Shown: piece after piece, positions 49,466 through 58,161 of the stretch
Numbering within the stretch: position 1 is the first letter of the stretch
Layout: every line of letters starts with the position of its first letter
Assembly: GCA_002493595.1 (NCBI GenBank)
Contig: DKZG01000008.1
Coordinates: 13,112-77,111 of the forward strand
Source of the DNA: Ruminococcaceae bacterium UBA7080
GTDB lineage: Bacteria; Bacillota; Clostridia; Oscillospirales; Acutalibacteraceae
DNA length: 64,000 nt
Direction: 5' to 3'
Notes under the pieces: generated by a model
What the model was told of the DNA's origin: nothing
What the model saw: the letters and a program-made list of their open reading frames with translations, nothing else
Database searches by the model: none
Translations under genes and position numbers: made by a program

Positions 49466-50302
49466 ATGGCACAACTGCGTGAGAACAAAATATCAAAGGT
49501 AATGAGAGTCGTTTTATCCTTTGTATTGTTTGTTTTAATTGTGATTACAAGTGTTTCTGCCTGTGCAAAGGCCGTGTTCTTGGATAAGAACAGTATTGAA
49601 AACAGGTTTACTTCTTATGATTATATAAGTGCTGTCAAAAAAAGCGCAATGGAATATGCAGCGGATATATATATGAAAAATGGTCTTGACTGCAGCAGTC
49701 TTGATAAAATATTTGAGGACGAGCTTATCAAGGAGTCGGTGAAAGCCTATATTTCAAATAATATCGGTATTGGTGCGGGATATAATGAAAGCACTTACCT
49801 GGAGCCGATTGAGAATATATGCTCAATGCTGGAAAAGGATATAAAGCATCAGACCGGCAAAAATAATCGCGATGACAGTACAGCAGCAATCATAGATTTG
49901 GTTGAGTCATATTTAATCGGCGAGATAGATATCAGTATTCCTAAAGCAAAAGTTATTATGAACAGCGGCAATATAGCGGCTGTTGCGGTTTTGTGTGTCA
50001 GTTTATTCTTTACAATTTCGGTTTTTTTAATACTGGCTTTTATTGGTGATAAAAGATATCGTTCGCTGCGTGCAATCAGTATAAGCTTTTATACAGCGGG
50101 ATTGTTTGAAATGATTATATCGATAGCTGCCTGTGCCGTGTTCAGAATAAAGCATATAGATATTTTTCCTCTTTATTTAAAAGAAGTAGTTATGGGGCAT
50201 ATTTACAGCTGTATCGGAAGCGTTGCCTTTTCAGGCGGTATAATGCTTTTTGCGGCGCTCATAATTTCGACCATAGTCTGGAAAATAAGACGGGAAAAAT
50301 AA
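49466..50302 (+). CDS. Uncharacterised membrane protein (partner of sortase-like protein)
   Basis: The 278-residue protein has one N-terminal helix (about 13-33), a soluble extracytoplasmic region of about 130 residues, and three further helices (about 173-195, 207-227, 245-270). It matches no family I recognise. The gene starts one base after the sortase-like stop and ends 14 bases before an ABC ATPase gene, so the three are co-expressed. It could act as a membrane partner for either. Confidence 0.7.
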   Translation: MAQLRENKISKVMRVVLSFVLFVLIVITSVSACAKAVFLDKNSIENRFTSYDYISAVKKSAMEYAADIYMKNGLDCSSLDKIFEDELIKESVKAYISNNIGIGAGYNESTYLEPIENICSMLEKDIKHQTGKNNRDDSTAAIIDLVESYLIGEIDISIPKAKVIMNSGNIAAVAVLCVSLFFTISVFLILAFIGDKRYRSLRAISISFYTAGLFEMIISIAACAVFRIKHIDIFPLYLKEVVMGHIYSCIGSVAFSGGIMLFAALIISTIVWKIRREK

Positions 50303-50316
50303 ACTGAGGTGAAGAT

Positions 50317-51120
50317 ATGGATAAAGATGTGGCAATTTCAGTAAAGAATGTTACAATGACCTTTAATCTAAATAAGGAAAAGGTAGACAATCTTAAAGAA
50401 TATGTAATTAAATTTATTACCCGTAAGCTTGAATATAAAAAGTTTTATGCGCTTAAGGATATAAATATTGAAGTTAAAAAGGGCGACCATTTGGCTATTC
50501 TCGGTTTAAATGGTGCAGGTAAAAGTACACTGCTTAAGACAATCGTAGGCGTGTACAAGCCTGCCGAAGGCACTATTGAAAAATGCGGTGTAATTGCTCC
50601 GCTTTTGGAGCTTGGTGCAGGTTTTGAGCCTAATTATACCGGTGAAGAGAATATTTATCTTTATGGTTCGATACTTGGATATGACAGGGCATATATTCAG
50701 CAAAAATTTGATGAAATTGTTGAATTTTCCGAGTTGGGTCATTTTATAAAGGTTCCTATCAAGAATTATTCAAGCGGTATGAAAGCCAGACTCGGCTTTT
50801 CAATTGCTACTGCCGTTGAACCGGATATACTTATTTTGGATGAGGTTTTATCTGTCGGTGATGCTGCCTTCAGAAAAAAGAGTCTTGCCAAGGTGCAGTC
50901 TCTTTTTGATAAAGGCGTTACGGTTTTATTTGTTTCTCACAGCATCGAACAGGTTAAAGCGATATGCAACAAGGCTATTTTGCTTGAACACGGAAAAATT
51001 ATTGCCCAGGGTGAGCTTGATCGGGTTATTCCGGTTTATGAAGAAAAAACGAAGAAAAAACCTGCAAAAAAAACAGCTTCTCCTACGAAAGAGGATAAAA
51101 CCGATAAAAAAGAAAAATAG
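50317..51120 (+). CDS. ABC transporter ATP-binding protein, polysaccharide/teichoic acid export type
   Basis: The 267-residue ATPase has Walker A GLNGAGKST (63-71), the Q-loop region GAGFEPNYTGEENIYLYG typical of TagH/Wzt exporters, signature NYSSGMKARLGF, Walker B ILILDEVLSVGD and the switch SHS. A Lys-rich tail (KKKPAKKTASPTKEDKTDKKEK in part) ends the protein and there is no C-terminal carbohydrate-binding domain. The cognate permease (TagG/Wzm) is not adjacent; the preceding four-helix protein is not an obvious permease. Confidence 0.88.
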   Translation: MDKDVAISVKNVTMTFNLNKEKVDNLKEYVIKFITRKLEYKKFYALKDINIEVKKGDHLAILGLNGAGKSTLLKTIVGVYKPAEGTIEKCGVIAPLLELGAGFEPNYTGEENIYLYGSILGYDRAYIQQKFDEIVEFSELGHFIKVPIKNYSSGMKARLGFSIATAVEPDILILDEVLSVGDAAFRKKSLAKVQSLFDKGVTVLFVSHSIEQVKAICNKAILLEHGKIIAQGELDRVIPVYEEKTKKKPAKKTASPTKEDKTDKKEK

Positions 51121-51127
51121 AATAATT

Positions 51128-51162
51128 AAACGACCTTTGGATTTAGCCAAGGGTCGTTTTTG
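51128..51162. terminator. Terminator between ABC gene and convergent trmB
   Basis: AAACGACCTTTGG pairs with CCAAGGGTCGTTT (one G-U) around an ATTTAG loop with a T5 tail. Confidence 0.88.
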
Positions 51163-51173
51163 TATACCTAATA

Positions 51174-51845
51174 TTATGATAATCTTGCTTCAAGCCGATA
51201 AATAGGGTATCCCTGCGATGCGAATTTGTTTTCATATTCTGTCACGATATTACCTTCAAAACCACTTTTATGCAGGTCAAGTGAAATATGACTTAGTTTA
51301 TAGCCACAGGAGGAGAATTTTTCAATCGAATATTCAAAGAAATGCATATTATCGGTTTTTTGGCAGATGACACCATTGTTTTTGATGATTTTTTTAAATA
51401 TATTCAGAAATCGCGGATGCGTCAGTCTGTGTGCCTCGTGCCTGTTTTTTGGAAATGGGCATGAAAAGTTAAGATAAATTTCTTCAATGCTGTTATCCTT
51501 TATGTAGGAAGGCAAATATTCAGCTGTTCCGCAAAGAAAACGTATGTTTTTAAGCTTCATTTCTCTGGCTTTGTCTATAGCAAGAATAAGTACATTTCTG
51601 TTTCTTTCAACACAAAGTATGTTTTTATCAGGATTTTGTTTTGCGTAGGTGCATCCGAATTGACCCTTGCCGCTGCCTACCTCCAGCACGACGGGATTCT
51701 TGTTTTCAAAAAGCACTTCAAAATCCATGATGTGGTTTTCATCCGGCGCATCATTGTAGTTAAGCGAGCTGTTCTTCATAATCGTAAGGTAATCGGATGC
51801 TGCGGCAATGCGTTCATCTAAATTCTTTTTTCTCTTCATTCTCAT
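51174..51845 (-). CDS. trmB: tRNA (guanine-N7)-methyltransferase
   Basis: The 223-residue SAM-dependent enzyme makes m7G46 in tRNA. It has the SAM motif VVLEVGSGKGQFGCTYA, VERN and a C-terminal TEYENKF as in TrmB. The normally well-conserved FSDPWPKKRH appears as FSCPFPKNRH, losing the Asp and Trp, though HEAHRLTHPRFL follows as usual. Activity may be altered. The ATG at 51845 follows GGTGAT. It is on the minus strand with two FAD oxidoreductase genes upstream. Confidence 0.88.
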   Translation of the reverse strand: MRMKRKKNLDERIAAASDYLTIMKNSSLNYNDAPDENHIMDFEVLFENKNPVVLEVGSGKGQFGCTYAKQNPDKNILCVERNRNVLILAIDKAREMKLKNIRFLCGTAEYLPSYIKDNSIEEIYLNFSCPFPKNRHEAHRLTHPRFLNIFKKIIKNNGVICQKTDNMHFFEYSIEKFSSCGYKLSHISLDLHKSGFEGNIVTEYENKFASQGYPIYRLEARLS

Positions 51846-51880
51846 ATTTATCACCGTTTGTTAAAAGTATCATTTATAGT

Positions 51881-53476
51881 CTAATGTATATCGTTAAGAA
51901 CTGCATGCGCACATTTAACTCCGTCAACAGCGGCAGATATGATTCCACCGGCGTATCCGGCACCCTCACCGCAAGGATAAACACCGCTGATATTGCACTG
52001 GAGAAATTCATCACGCAAAATTCTGACCGAGCTTGATGAACGGGTTTCGGGCGCTGTCAGCACGGCGTCATAAAGGTTAAATCCATTGAGCTTTTTGTCC
52101 ATTTCCACTATTGCTGATTTCATTGTTGCCGATACCTTTTGCGGCAGGCATTCATCAAGGTTAGTGAGCGTAACCCCTGTGGGGCATGTCGGATTAACAT
52201 TACCTAAAGCCTTGCTTTCCATACCCTTGAGAAAATCGCCTACAAGTTGTGCCGGTGCCTTGTAATTTCCGCCTGCGAGCAGGTAGGCGTTATGCTCAAT
52301 TTCGCGCTGATAGTATATTCCCGAAAGCGGATGTTCACTGGGAAAATCCTTTGGTTCAATACCAACAAGCAGCGCTGAATTTGCATTTTTTCCGTCGCGG
52401 GCAAGAGAACTCATTCCGTTAACAATAACGCCTTCCTTTTCGCTGGCTGCTGCTACAACCGTACCGCCGGGGCACATGCAAAAGGTATATGCGCCGCGTT
52501 CGTGAAGTCCGTGACAGGAAAGCTTGTAGTCGGCAGCACCCAGTTTTTTATGGCCGGCAAATTTGCCGTACTGGGCTTTGTCGATTAAGCTTTGTGGATG
52601 TTCAATTCTCGCACCTACTGAAAACGGCTTTTGTATGATATTAATTCCGAGATTATACATCATCTCAACTGTATCTCGGGCACTGTGTCCGATTGCCATA
52701 ATTACGCTGTCTGTTTCCATATCAAACAGTGTGCCGTTGTGTGCATAGGTAATTCCGTGAATAAAGCCGTTTGCACATATAAGCTTTTCAAGCTTGCATT
52801 CCAGACGCACTTCACCACCTAACTGTTCAATCTTTTTGCGTATATTTTTCACAACAATTGCAAGACGATCAGTTCCTATATGAGGCTTGGAGGAGTAAAG
52901 GATTTCCTCAGGCGCGCCTGCTTCATAAAGCTCCTGCAGAATTTTGCGAATGAAAGGGCTTTTTATACCTGTTGTAAGCTTACCGTCAGAAAATGTACCG
53001 GCTCCGCCTTCGCCGAACTGGACATTAGATTCCTCATTAAGCTCTTTGGTCTTCCAAAATGCAGCAACATCCTTTGTGCGCGTGTCAACATCCTTGCCGC
53101 GTTCCAGTATAATCGGTTTCAGTCCCGCCTGTGCCAGTATAAGACCTGCAAACATTCCTGCCGGTCCAAAACCGACTACGATAGGTCTGAACTTACTGCT
53201 GCGCTTGTTTTCAGGCAGAATATATTTATATGGTTCAACAAGCTGAATTTTGCTGGATTTGCATTTTTCTGCTATTTGTTTTTCATCAAGAGTTATTATT
53301 ACATCAATGGAATATGTGAAATGGATATTATCTTTTTTTCTTGCATCCACGCTCTTTTTATAAATGGTATAGGATTTAATATATTTTTCGTTGATTTTTA
53401 ACAATTTAGCAGCTTTGCTTTTTAAAAGGCTTTCGTCTTCATCAAGAGAAAGCTTCATTTCATTAATTCGTATCAT
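51881..53476 (-). CDS. FAD-dependent oxidoreductase, COG2509 type
   Basis: The 531-residue flavoprotein has an N-terminal domain of about 80 residues, then a Rossmann FAD motif RPIVVGFGPAGMFAGLILAQAG, ILERGKDVDTR, the EESNVQFGEGGAGTFSDGKLTT block and a C-terminal YPCGEGAGYAGGIISAAVDG. COG2509 proteins are widespread, uncharacterised dehydrogenases. It begins 5 bases after the next FAD gene in transcription order, suggesting an operon. Confidence 0.87.
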   Translation of the reverse strand: MIRINEMKLSLDEDESLLKSKAAKLLKINEKYIKSYTIYKKSVDARKKDNIHFTYSIDVIITLDEKQIAEKCKSSKIQLVEPYKYILPENKRSSKFRPIVVGFGPAGMFAGLILAQAGLKPIILERGKDVDTRTKDVAAFWKTKELNEESNVQFGEGGAGTFSDGKLTTGIKSPFIRKILQELYEAGAPEEILYSSKPHIGTDRLAIVVKNIRKKIEQLGGEVRLECKLEKLICANGFIHGITYAHNGTLFDMETDSVIMAIGHSARDTVEMMYNLGINIIQKPFSVGARIEHPQSLIDKAQYGKFAGHKKLGAADYKLSCHGLHERGAYTFCMCPGGTVVAAASEKEGVIVNGMSSLARDGKNANSALLVGIEPKDFPSEHPLSGIYYQREIEHNAYLLAGGNYKAPAQLVGDFLKGMESKALGNVNPTCPTGVTLTNLDECLPQKVSATMKSAIVEMDKKLNGFNLYDAVLTAPETRSSSSVRILRDEFLQCNISGVYPCGEGAGYAGGIISAAVDGVKCAHAVLNDIH

Positions 53477-53481
53477 ATATA

Positions 53482-54585
53482 TTATATACCTTTACTATTT
53501 GTTATTTGGTCAGCAGCACTGATGGCACTGTACCAGGCAAAGTTAAGATTATATCCGCCACAGGGAAATTGCATGTCCAAAACCTCGCCGCATACATACA
53601 GGTTTTTTATGATTCTTGACTCGTATCCGTTAAATTCATCATTTTTAGCACCGCCGCCGGTGATCTGAGCAAAATCATAGCCTTTGGTTCCGGTAATTAT
53701 GAGCTTCCAGTTTTTTGCAAATTTGCTCATTTTTACAGTATCGCCCTCAGCCTGTTTTTCAATTATATCAGAAAGGTCTTTGCCGAGTATACCTTGCAGA
53801 CTGTGAAAGTGATTCAGATACTTTATAATCTGTTCTTCACTCATATCAGGAATTAAATCTAAAACAGCATGGCATTTTTTTGGTTTAGATGCAGAAAAAT
53901 TTTTGCCGACTGTATTTGAAAGATTCATTATAACAATGCCTGAAAGTCCGTAATCCGTAAACAGCACTTCACCGTATTCACTTATCATTTTTTTGTTATC
54001 AAGATATATAGCTGCATTACACTTTACCCTTTTGCCTTTCAGCAGATGTGTATACTTGCTTGAAGAGGTGAGCTGAACAAGAGCAGGGGACAAATCAGTT
54101 ATTGTGTGGCCAAGCGATTTTAAAAGTGTGTATCCGCTGCCGTCAGAGCCTAAAGCCTTTTGCGCTTTTCCGCCTGTTGCTATCACAACAGCATCTGCAT
54201 TAAATATTCCCTTATCGGTAGTAAGGCAAAGATTGCCGTCTATTTTTGTCACCATACACTCTGTTATTATTTTTACGCCGAGCTTGCTGCATGCATTGAG
54301 AAGCAGATCCAATACAGTTGAAGCCTGATTGGAGTACGGATATATTCTGCCTTCATTATCCGTTCTGGTTATCAGTCCTAGTGTACTGAAAAAATCAAGA
54401 ACATCGTTGCTGTGTTTCGCATTGATGTTTGAAAGGTTGCATCTTCCGTTTCCGGTAGCGAGTATCTTTTTGCCGGGTACGGGCATGCGCTCAAGTATTG
54501 TCACATCGCAGTTTGGATGATTTTGTTTTAATCTTATCGCACAGGCAAGCCCACCGGCACCTGCACCGACTATAATTGTGGTCAT
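53482..54585 (-). CDS. HI0933-family (YhiN-like) flavoprotein
   Basis: The 367-residue protein has the N-terminal FAD motif IIVGAGAGGLACAIRL and the family signature PGKKILATGNGRCNLSN, then VVIATGGKAQKALGSDGSGYTL and a C-terminal GGYNLNFAWYSA. The family is called HI0933-like or BaiN-like; its physiological reaction in most clostridia is unknown. The ATG at 54585 follows GGTGAC. It precedes the COG2509 gene and trmB on the minus strand. At 367 residues it is slightly shorter than the usual 400. Confidence 0.87.
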   Translation of the reverse strand: MTTIIVGAGAGGLACAIRLKQNHPNCDVTILERMPVPGKKILATGNGRCNLSNINAKHSNDVLDFFSTLGLITRTDNEGRIYPYSNQASTVLDLLLNACSKLGVKIITECMVTKIDGNLCLTTDKGIFNADAVVIATGGKAQKALGSDGSGYTLLKSLGHTITDLSPALVQLTSSSKYTHLLKGKRVKCNAAIYLDNKKMISEYGEVLFTDYGLSGIVIMNLSNTVGKNFSASKPKKCHAVLDLIPDMSEEQIIKYLNHFHSLQGILGKDLSDIIEKQAEGDTVKMSKFAKNWKLIITGTKGYDFAQITGGGAKNDEFNGYESRIIKNLYVCGEVLDMQFPCGGYNLNFAWYSAISAADQITNSKGI

Positions 54586-54671
54586 AAGCCGTCACCTATA
54601 CTATTTATAGTTGTGTTGTAATATATAATAATATAAATTGTCGCTAATTGCAAATTTTTTTGCTGAAATGC

Positions 54672-54700
54672 TTGACTATCTGTTGACACTGTGATATAGT
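54672..54700 (+). promoter_or_regulatory. Promoter of rpmG-secE-nusG
   Basis: TTGACT (54672-54677), 17 bases and TATAGT (54695-54700) with a TGA extension; a second TTGACA lies at 54683. The leader to 54817 has an AATCAT...ATGATT hairpin at 54701-54725 and a CAGGC...GCCTG hairpin near 54738-54765. Confidence 0.72.
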
Positions 54701-54817
54701 AATCATACCTCTTAGTAGGATGATTAATTTGTGCCGACAGGCCTTATTTTTTTGCCTGCAATGCTTTGCGCATTATGAGGGAGATTATTTATCGAAATTT
54801 TAACGGAGGTGCTATTT

Positions 54818-54967
54818 ATGAGAGTTAAGATTACCTTAGCTTGCACTGAATGCAAACAACGCAACTACAACACAATGAAAAACAAGAAGAATTCACCTGA
54901 CAGACTTGAGATGAACAAGTACTGCCGCTTCTGTAAGAAACACACTCTCCACAGAGAGACAAAGTAA
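54818..54967 (+). CDS. rpmG: Ribosomal protein L33 (zinc-binding form)
   Basis: A 49-codon frame behind ACGGAGG encodes MRVKITLACTECKQRNYNT..., with two CxxC pairs (CTEC and CRFC), the zinc-binding C+ form of L33. It belongs to the large ribosomal subunit near the exit tRNA. It leads secE and nusG, the standard arrangement. It is too short for most length cut-offs. Confidence 0.96.
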   Translation: MRVKITLACTECKQRNYNTMKNKKNSPDRLEMNKYCRFCKKHTLHRETK

Positions 54968-54980
54968 TAGGAGGGCACAA

Positions 54981-55352
54981 ATGGCTGACGAAAAGAAGAC
55001 TTCAAAAAAGACTGAAAAAGCTGACAAGCCTAAGGACACAAAGAAGAAGTCAAAGAAAAATCCTTTTAAATCCATTGCGTCATTCTTTAAAAGTGTTAAA
55101 TCAGAGGGTAAAAAGGTTGTATGGGCAAAGCGTATGGAAGTGCTCAGAAATACAGCCATTGTTATCGTCGTCGTTGCAATAGCAGGTGTTGCTATTTATG
55201 GAGTTGATACTCTTCTTTCTCTCGGAATGAAGGGAATTAAAAATCTTGCTGAAACAGAACCAACGTCTGTATCACAGCAGGTTAGCGATGAGGATACTTC
55301 TGCTGATAAAACAACTGATGAGGCCGAAGCAAATACCAAAGCAGCCGAATAA
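54981..55352 (+). CDS. secE: Preprotein translocase subunit SecE
   Basis: The 123-residue protein has a Lys-rich cytoplasmic start, the SecE amphipathic segment (SVKSEGKKVVWAKRMEVLRNT) and one membrane helix (about 50-75). SecE clamps SecY in the translocon. A long acidic C-terminal tail of about 35 residues beyond the helix is unusual for single-span SecE. GGAGG precedes the ATG; nusG follows by 42 bases. Confidence 0.93.
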   Translation: MADEKKTSKKTEKADKPKDTKKKSKKNPFKSIASFFKSVKSEGKKVVWAKRMEVLRNTAIVIVVVAIAGVAIYGVDTLLSLGMKGIKNLAETEPTSVSQQVSDEDTSADKTTDEAEANTKAAE

Positions 55353-55394
55353 CAATTGAAATTCAGTTATTATTAATATTCGGGAGGCTTATTA

Positions 55395-55925
55395 ATGGAA
55401 GAAGCAAAATGGTACGTTGCACACACCTTTTCAGGCTATGAAAATAAGGTAGCAAGCAACATTCAGACTGTTGTTGAAAATCGTAATCTTCACGACCTTA
55501 TTTATGAAGTTGCAATTCCGACCGAGACTGTAGTTGAGGTTAAGGATGATGGCACAAAAAAAGAATATCAGAGAAAGCTTATGCCGGGCTATGTTTTTGT
55601 TAAAATGGTGATGACAGATGACAGCTGGTATGTAGTTCGCAATACACGCGGATGTACAGGCTTTGTCGGTCCGGAAAGCAAGCCGGAGCCTCTTACAGAC
55701 GAAGAGGTTAAAAAGCTTGGCGTTGAGAAAATCAGCGTCGAAGTTGCATATGAAACAGGCGATCTTGTTAATGTTATTGACGGTCCGCTTGAAGGTTTCT
55801 CAGGTACTGTTGAAGAGATTGATATTGAAAACAACAGCGTACAGGTCACTGTATCTATGTTTGGCAGAGAAAATACTGTTGAATTTGAACTTGACCAGCT
55901 TGAAAAGGTCAAGGATAACGATTAA
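55395..55925 (+). CDS. nusG: Transcription termination/antitermination factor NusG
   Basis: The 176-residue protein has the NGN domain (WYVAHTFSGYENKVASNI, LMPGYVFVKMVMTDDSWYVVRNTRGCTGFVG in blocks) and a C-terminal KOW domain (GDLVNVIDGPLEGFSGTVEEID). It binds RNA polymerase and modulates elongation. GGGAGG precedes the ATG. It sits between secE and rplK as usual. Confidence 0.98.
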   Translation: MEEAKWYVAHTFSGYENKVASNIQTVVENRNLHDLIYEVAIPTETVVEVKDDGTKKEYQRKLMPGYVFVKMVMTDDSWYVVRNTRGCTGFVGPESKPEPLTDEEVKKLGVEKISVEVAYETGDLVNVIDGPLEGFSGTVEEIDIENNSVQVTVSMFGRENTVEFELDQLEKVKDND

Positions 55926-56066
55926 ATTCAGTAATTCGCAGATATGTGTTTATTTATATATGCAGCATCTGCTTATTATCATTGCAGACGAAATTGCCGT
56001 TTCGCCTGTAATGGTGGGAGAGATTTTATATCTCGCCATTTACCACAATATTAGGAGGAAATTATT

Positions 56067-56492
56067 ATGGCACAGAAGGTAGTAGGTTTAATTAAACTTC
56101 AGATCCCTGCCGGTAAAGCAACTCCGGCACCACCGGTTGGTCCGGCTCTCGGTCAGCACGGCGTAAACATTATGTCATTCACAAAAGAGTTTAATGAGAG
56201 AACTAAGAATGACGCAGGCCTTATCATTCCTGTAGTTATTACAGTGTATGAAGACCGTTCATTTACATTCGTTACAAAGACACCGCCTGCAGCAGTTCTT
56301 ATCAAAAAGGCTTGCGGTATCGACAAAGCATCAGGTGTTCCTAATAAGAACAAGGTTGCAACAATCTCAAAGGCAGATGTTCAGAAAATTGCTGAAACAA
56401 AAATGCCTGACCTTAATGCAGCATCACTTGAGGCAGCTATGTCAATGATCGCAGGTACAGCACGCAGCATGGGTATAGTAGTAGAAGACTAA
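56067..56492 (+). CDS. rplK: Ribosomal protein L11
   Basis: The 141-residue protein has the L11 signature (LQIPAGKATPAPPVGPALGQHGVNIMSF in part) and ends GTARSMGIVVED. It forms the stalk base that contacts GTPase factors. AGGAGG precedes the ATG. The 140-base gap after nusG holds an AATGG...CCATT hairpin near 56012-56043, in the position where L1 autoregulatory sites occur. Confidence 0.98.
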   Translation: MAQKVVGLIKLQIPAGKATPAPPVGPALGQHGVNIMSFTKEFNERTKNDAGLIIPVVITVYEDRSFTFVTKTPPAAVLIKKACGIDKASGVPNKNKVATISKADVQKIAETKMPDLNAASLEAAMSMIAGTARSMGIVVED

Positions 56493-56540
56493 TTCCCTTG
56501 TGGGAGGAAGTATCCGATTAACCACTGGAGGTAATTTATT

Positions 56541-57248
56541 ATGAAACACGGAAAGAAATATACAGACGGTGCAAAACTTATTGACCGTTCAAATTTATAT
56601 GAGTCAGCTGAAGCTCTTGAGCTTTCAGTAAAAACAGCAACAGCAAAGTTTGATGAAACAATTGAGGTTCATATTCGTCTTGGTGTTGACTCTCGCCACG
56701 CTGACCAGCAGGTACGCGGTGCGGTAGTTCTTCCAAACGGTACAGGTAAAGACGTAAGAGTTGCTGTATTCGCAAAGGGTGACCTTGCAAAGGCTGCTGA
56801 GGAAGCAGGCGCAGACGTAGTAGGCGATGCAGACCTTGTACAGAAAATTTCAGGCGGCTGGATGGATTTTGACGTTGCCATCGCATCACCGGATATGATG
56901 GGCTTTGTTGGTCGTCTCGGTAAGGTTCTCGGTCCTCGCGGACTTATGCCTTCACCAAAAGCCGGTACAGTTACTATGGATGTTGCTAAGGCTGTTCAGG
57001 AGGCTAAGGCTGGTAAGATTGAATATCGTCTTGATAAGACAAACATTATTCACTGCCCAATCGGTAAGGCTTCATTTGGTACAGAGAAGCTCCTTGAAAA
57101 CTTTAATGCGCTTCTTGATGCTATTATCAAGGCTAAGCCGGCAGCAGCAAAGGGTCAGTATATCAAATCAGTTGCAGTTGCATCAACAATGGGCCCCGGC
57201 GTTAAGATTAATCCTAACAAGGTTGGCTCAGCTTCAGCAGCAGAGTAA
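56541..57248 (+). CDS. rplA: Ribosomal protein L1
   Basis: The 235-residue protein has the L1 motifs HIRLGVDSRHADQQVRGAVVLPNGTGK in part, MMGFVGRLGKVLGPRGLMPSPKAGTVT and the C-terminal VASTMGPGVKIN. It binds the mobile L1 stalk of 23S rRNA and usually represses its own operon. GGAGG precedes the ATG. Confidence 0.98.
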   Translation: MKHGKKYTDGAKLIDRSNLYESAEALELSVKTATAKFDETIEVHIRLGVDSRHADQQVRGAVVLPNGTGKDVRVAVFAKGDLAKAAEEAGADVVGDADLVQKISGGWMDFDVAIASPDMMGFVGRLGKVLGPRGLMPSPKAGTVTMDVAKAVQEAKAGKIEYRLDKTNIIHCPIGKASFGTEKLLENFNALLDAIIKAKPAAAKGQYIKSVAVASTMGPGVKINPNKVGSASAAE

Positions 57249-57274
57249 TTTAGGTATTGACACAGCATAGGGCT

Positions 57275-57422
57275 GTGTGGTAAAATACAATAGCTGTTCA
57301 GCCAAAGACAGCAGGTGCAGTTTTTGCGTAAGTTTATCGCCTGCCGAGGAATGAACATTCAATAGCCTTAAGGGTGTTTTGATTGTTACGTGCATTCCGT
57401 GTCTTGCGGGATGCACTTTTTT
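57275..57422 (+). promoter_or_regulatory. Ribosomal protein L10 leader with attenuator
   Basis: The region before rplJ has the position and content of an L10 leader RNA, which L10(L12)4 binds to control transcription. It ends in a terminator hairpin GTGCATTCC / GGGATGCAC (57390-57416) with a T6 tail. Segments such as AGACAGCAGGTGCAG and CTGCCGAGGAATGAAC resemble the binding core. The upstream boundary is approximate. Confidence 0.8.
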
Positions 57423-57498
57423 ATAGCTGACAGCCATAAAGTGCGGCATTGCCGTGCAAAGACCGTTTTTACGGCAAATAATTATGGAGGTATAATAA

Positions 57499-58110
57499 AT
57501 GCCAAGTACAGCAGTTCTTGAAAAGAAAAAGCAAATGGTTGCTGACCTTTCCGAAAGAATTAAGAATTCTTGTGCAGGTGTCGTAGTTGACTACAAGGGT
57601 ATCAACGTTGAGGATGATACAAAGCTTCGTAGAGAACTTCGTGAGGCCGGTGTTGAGTATACAGTTGTTAAAAACTCTATTCTCGGCAGAGCGGCACAGG
57701 ATGCAGGCCTTGAAGGAATTGATGCAGTTCTTGAAGGAACAACAGCTATTGCTACATCAGCAGATGATTACGTTGCATCGGCACGTATTCTTCAAAAATA
57801 TGCTGATAAACATGATAACTTCTCATTAAAGAGCGGTTATCTTGACGGAGAAGTTATCTCTATGGAAAAGCTTATTGCACTTGCAAAGCTTCCTTCAAGA
57901 GAAGTTCTCCTTGCTACAGTTTGCAGCGTATTCAATGCACCTATCGCAGCTTTTGCACGTGCAGTCCAGGCTATCGTTGATAAAGGCGGTGTCGAGGCTT
58001 GCGAGCCGGCTGAGGATAAGGCAGAGGAAGCTCCTGCAGCTGAAGAGGCTCCTGCACAGGAGACAGCCGAAGCAGAGACAGAGGCACCTGCTGAAGAAAC
58101 AGCAGAATAA
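57499..58110 (+). CDS. rplJ: Ribosomal protein L10
   Basis: The 203-residue protein has the L10 domain (CAGVVVDYKGINVEDDTKLRRELREAGVEYTVVKNS in part) and an L12-binding helix. A low-complexity Ala/Glu/Pro/Thr tail of about 35 residues follows, longer than the usual end near 170. It anchors L7/L12 dimers to the stalk. TGGAGG precedes the ATG. Confidence 0.97.
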   Translation: MPSTAVLEKKKQMVADLSERIKNSCAGVVVDYKGINVEDDTKLRRELREAGVEYTVVKNSILGRAAQDAGLEGIDAVLEGTTAIATSADDYVASARILQKYADKHDNFSLKSGYLDGEVISMEKLIALAKLPSREVLLATVCSVFNAPIAAFARAVQAIVDKGGVEACEPAEDKAEEAPAAEEAPAQETAEAETEAPAEETAE

Positions 58111-58161
58111 TAAAGTAAAATCAACTTTTTAACAAAATAAATTTTATTGGAGGAAAATAAA

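Noticed and set aside
52563..53401. Plus-strand open frames opposite the COG2509 oxidoreductase, up to 173 residues
   Set aside because: They are antisense shadows of a clearly coding minus-strand gene and lack ribosome binding sites or family features.
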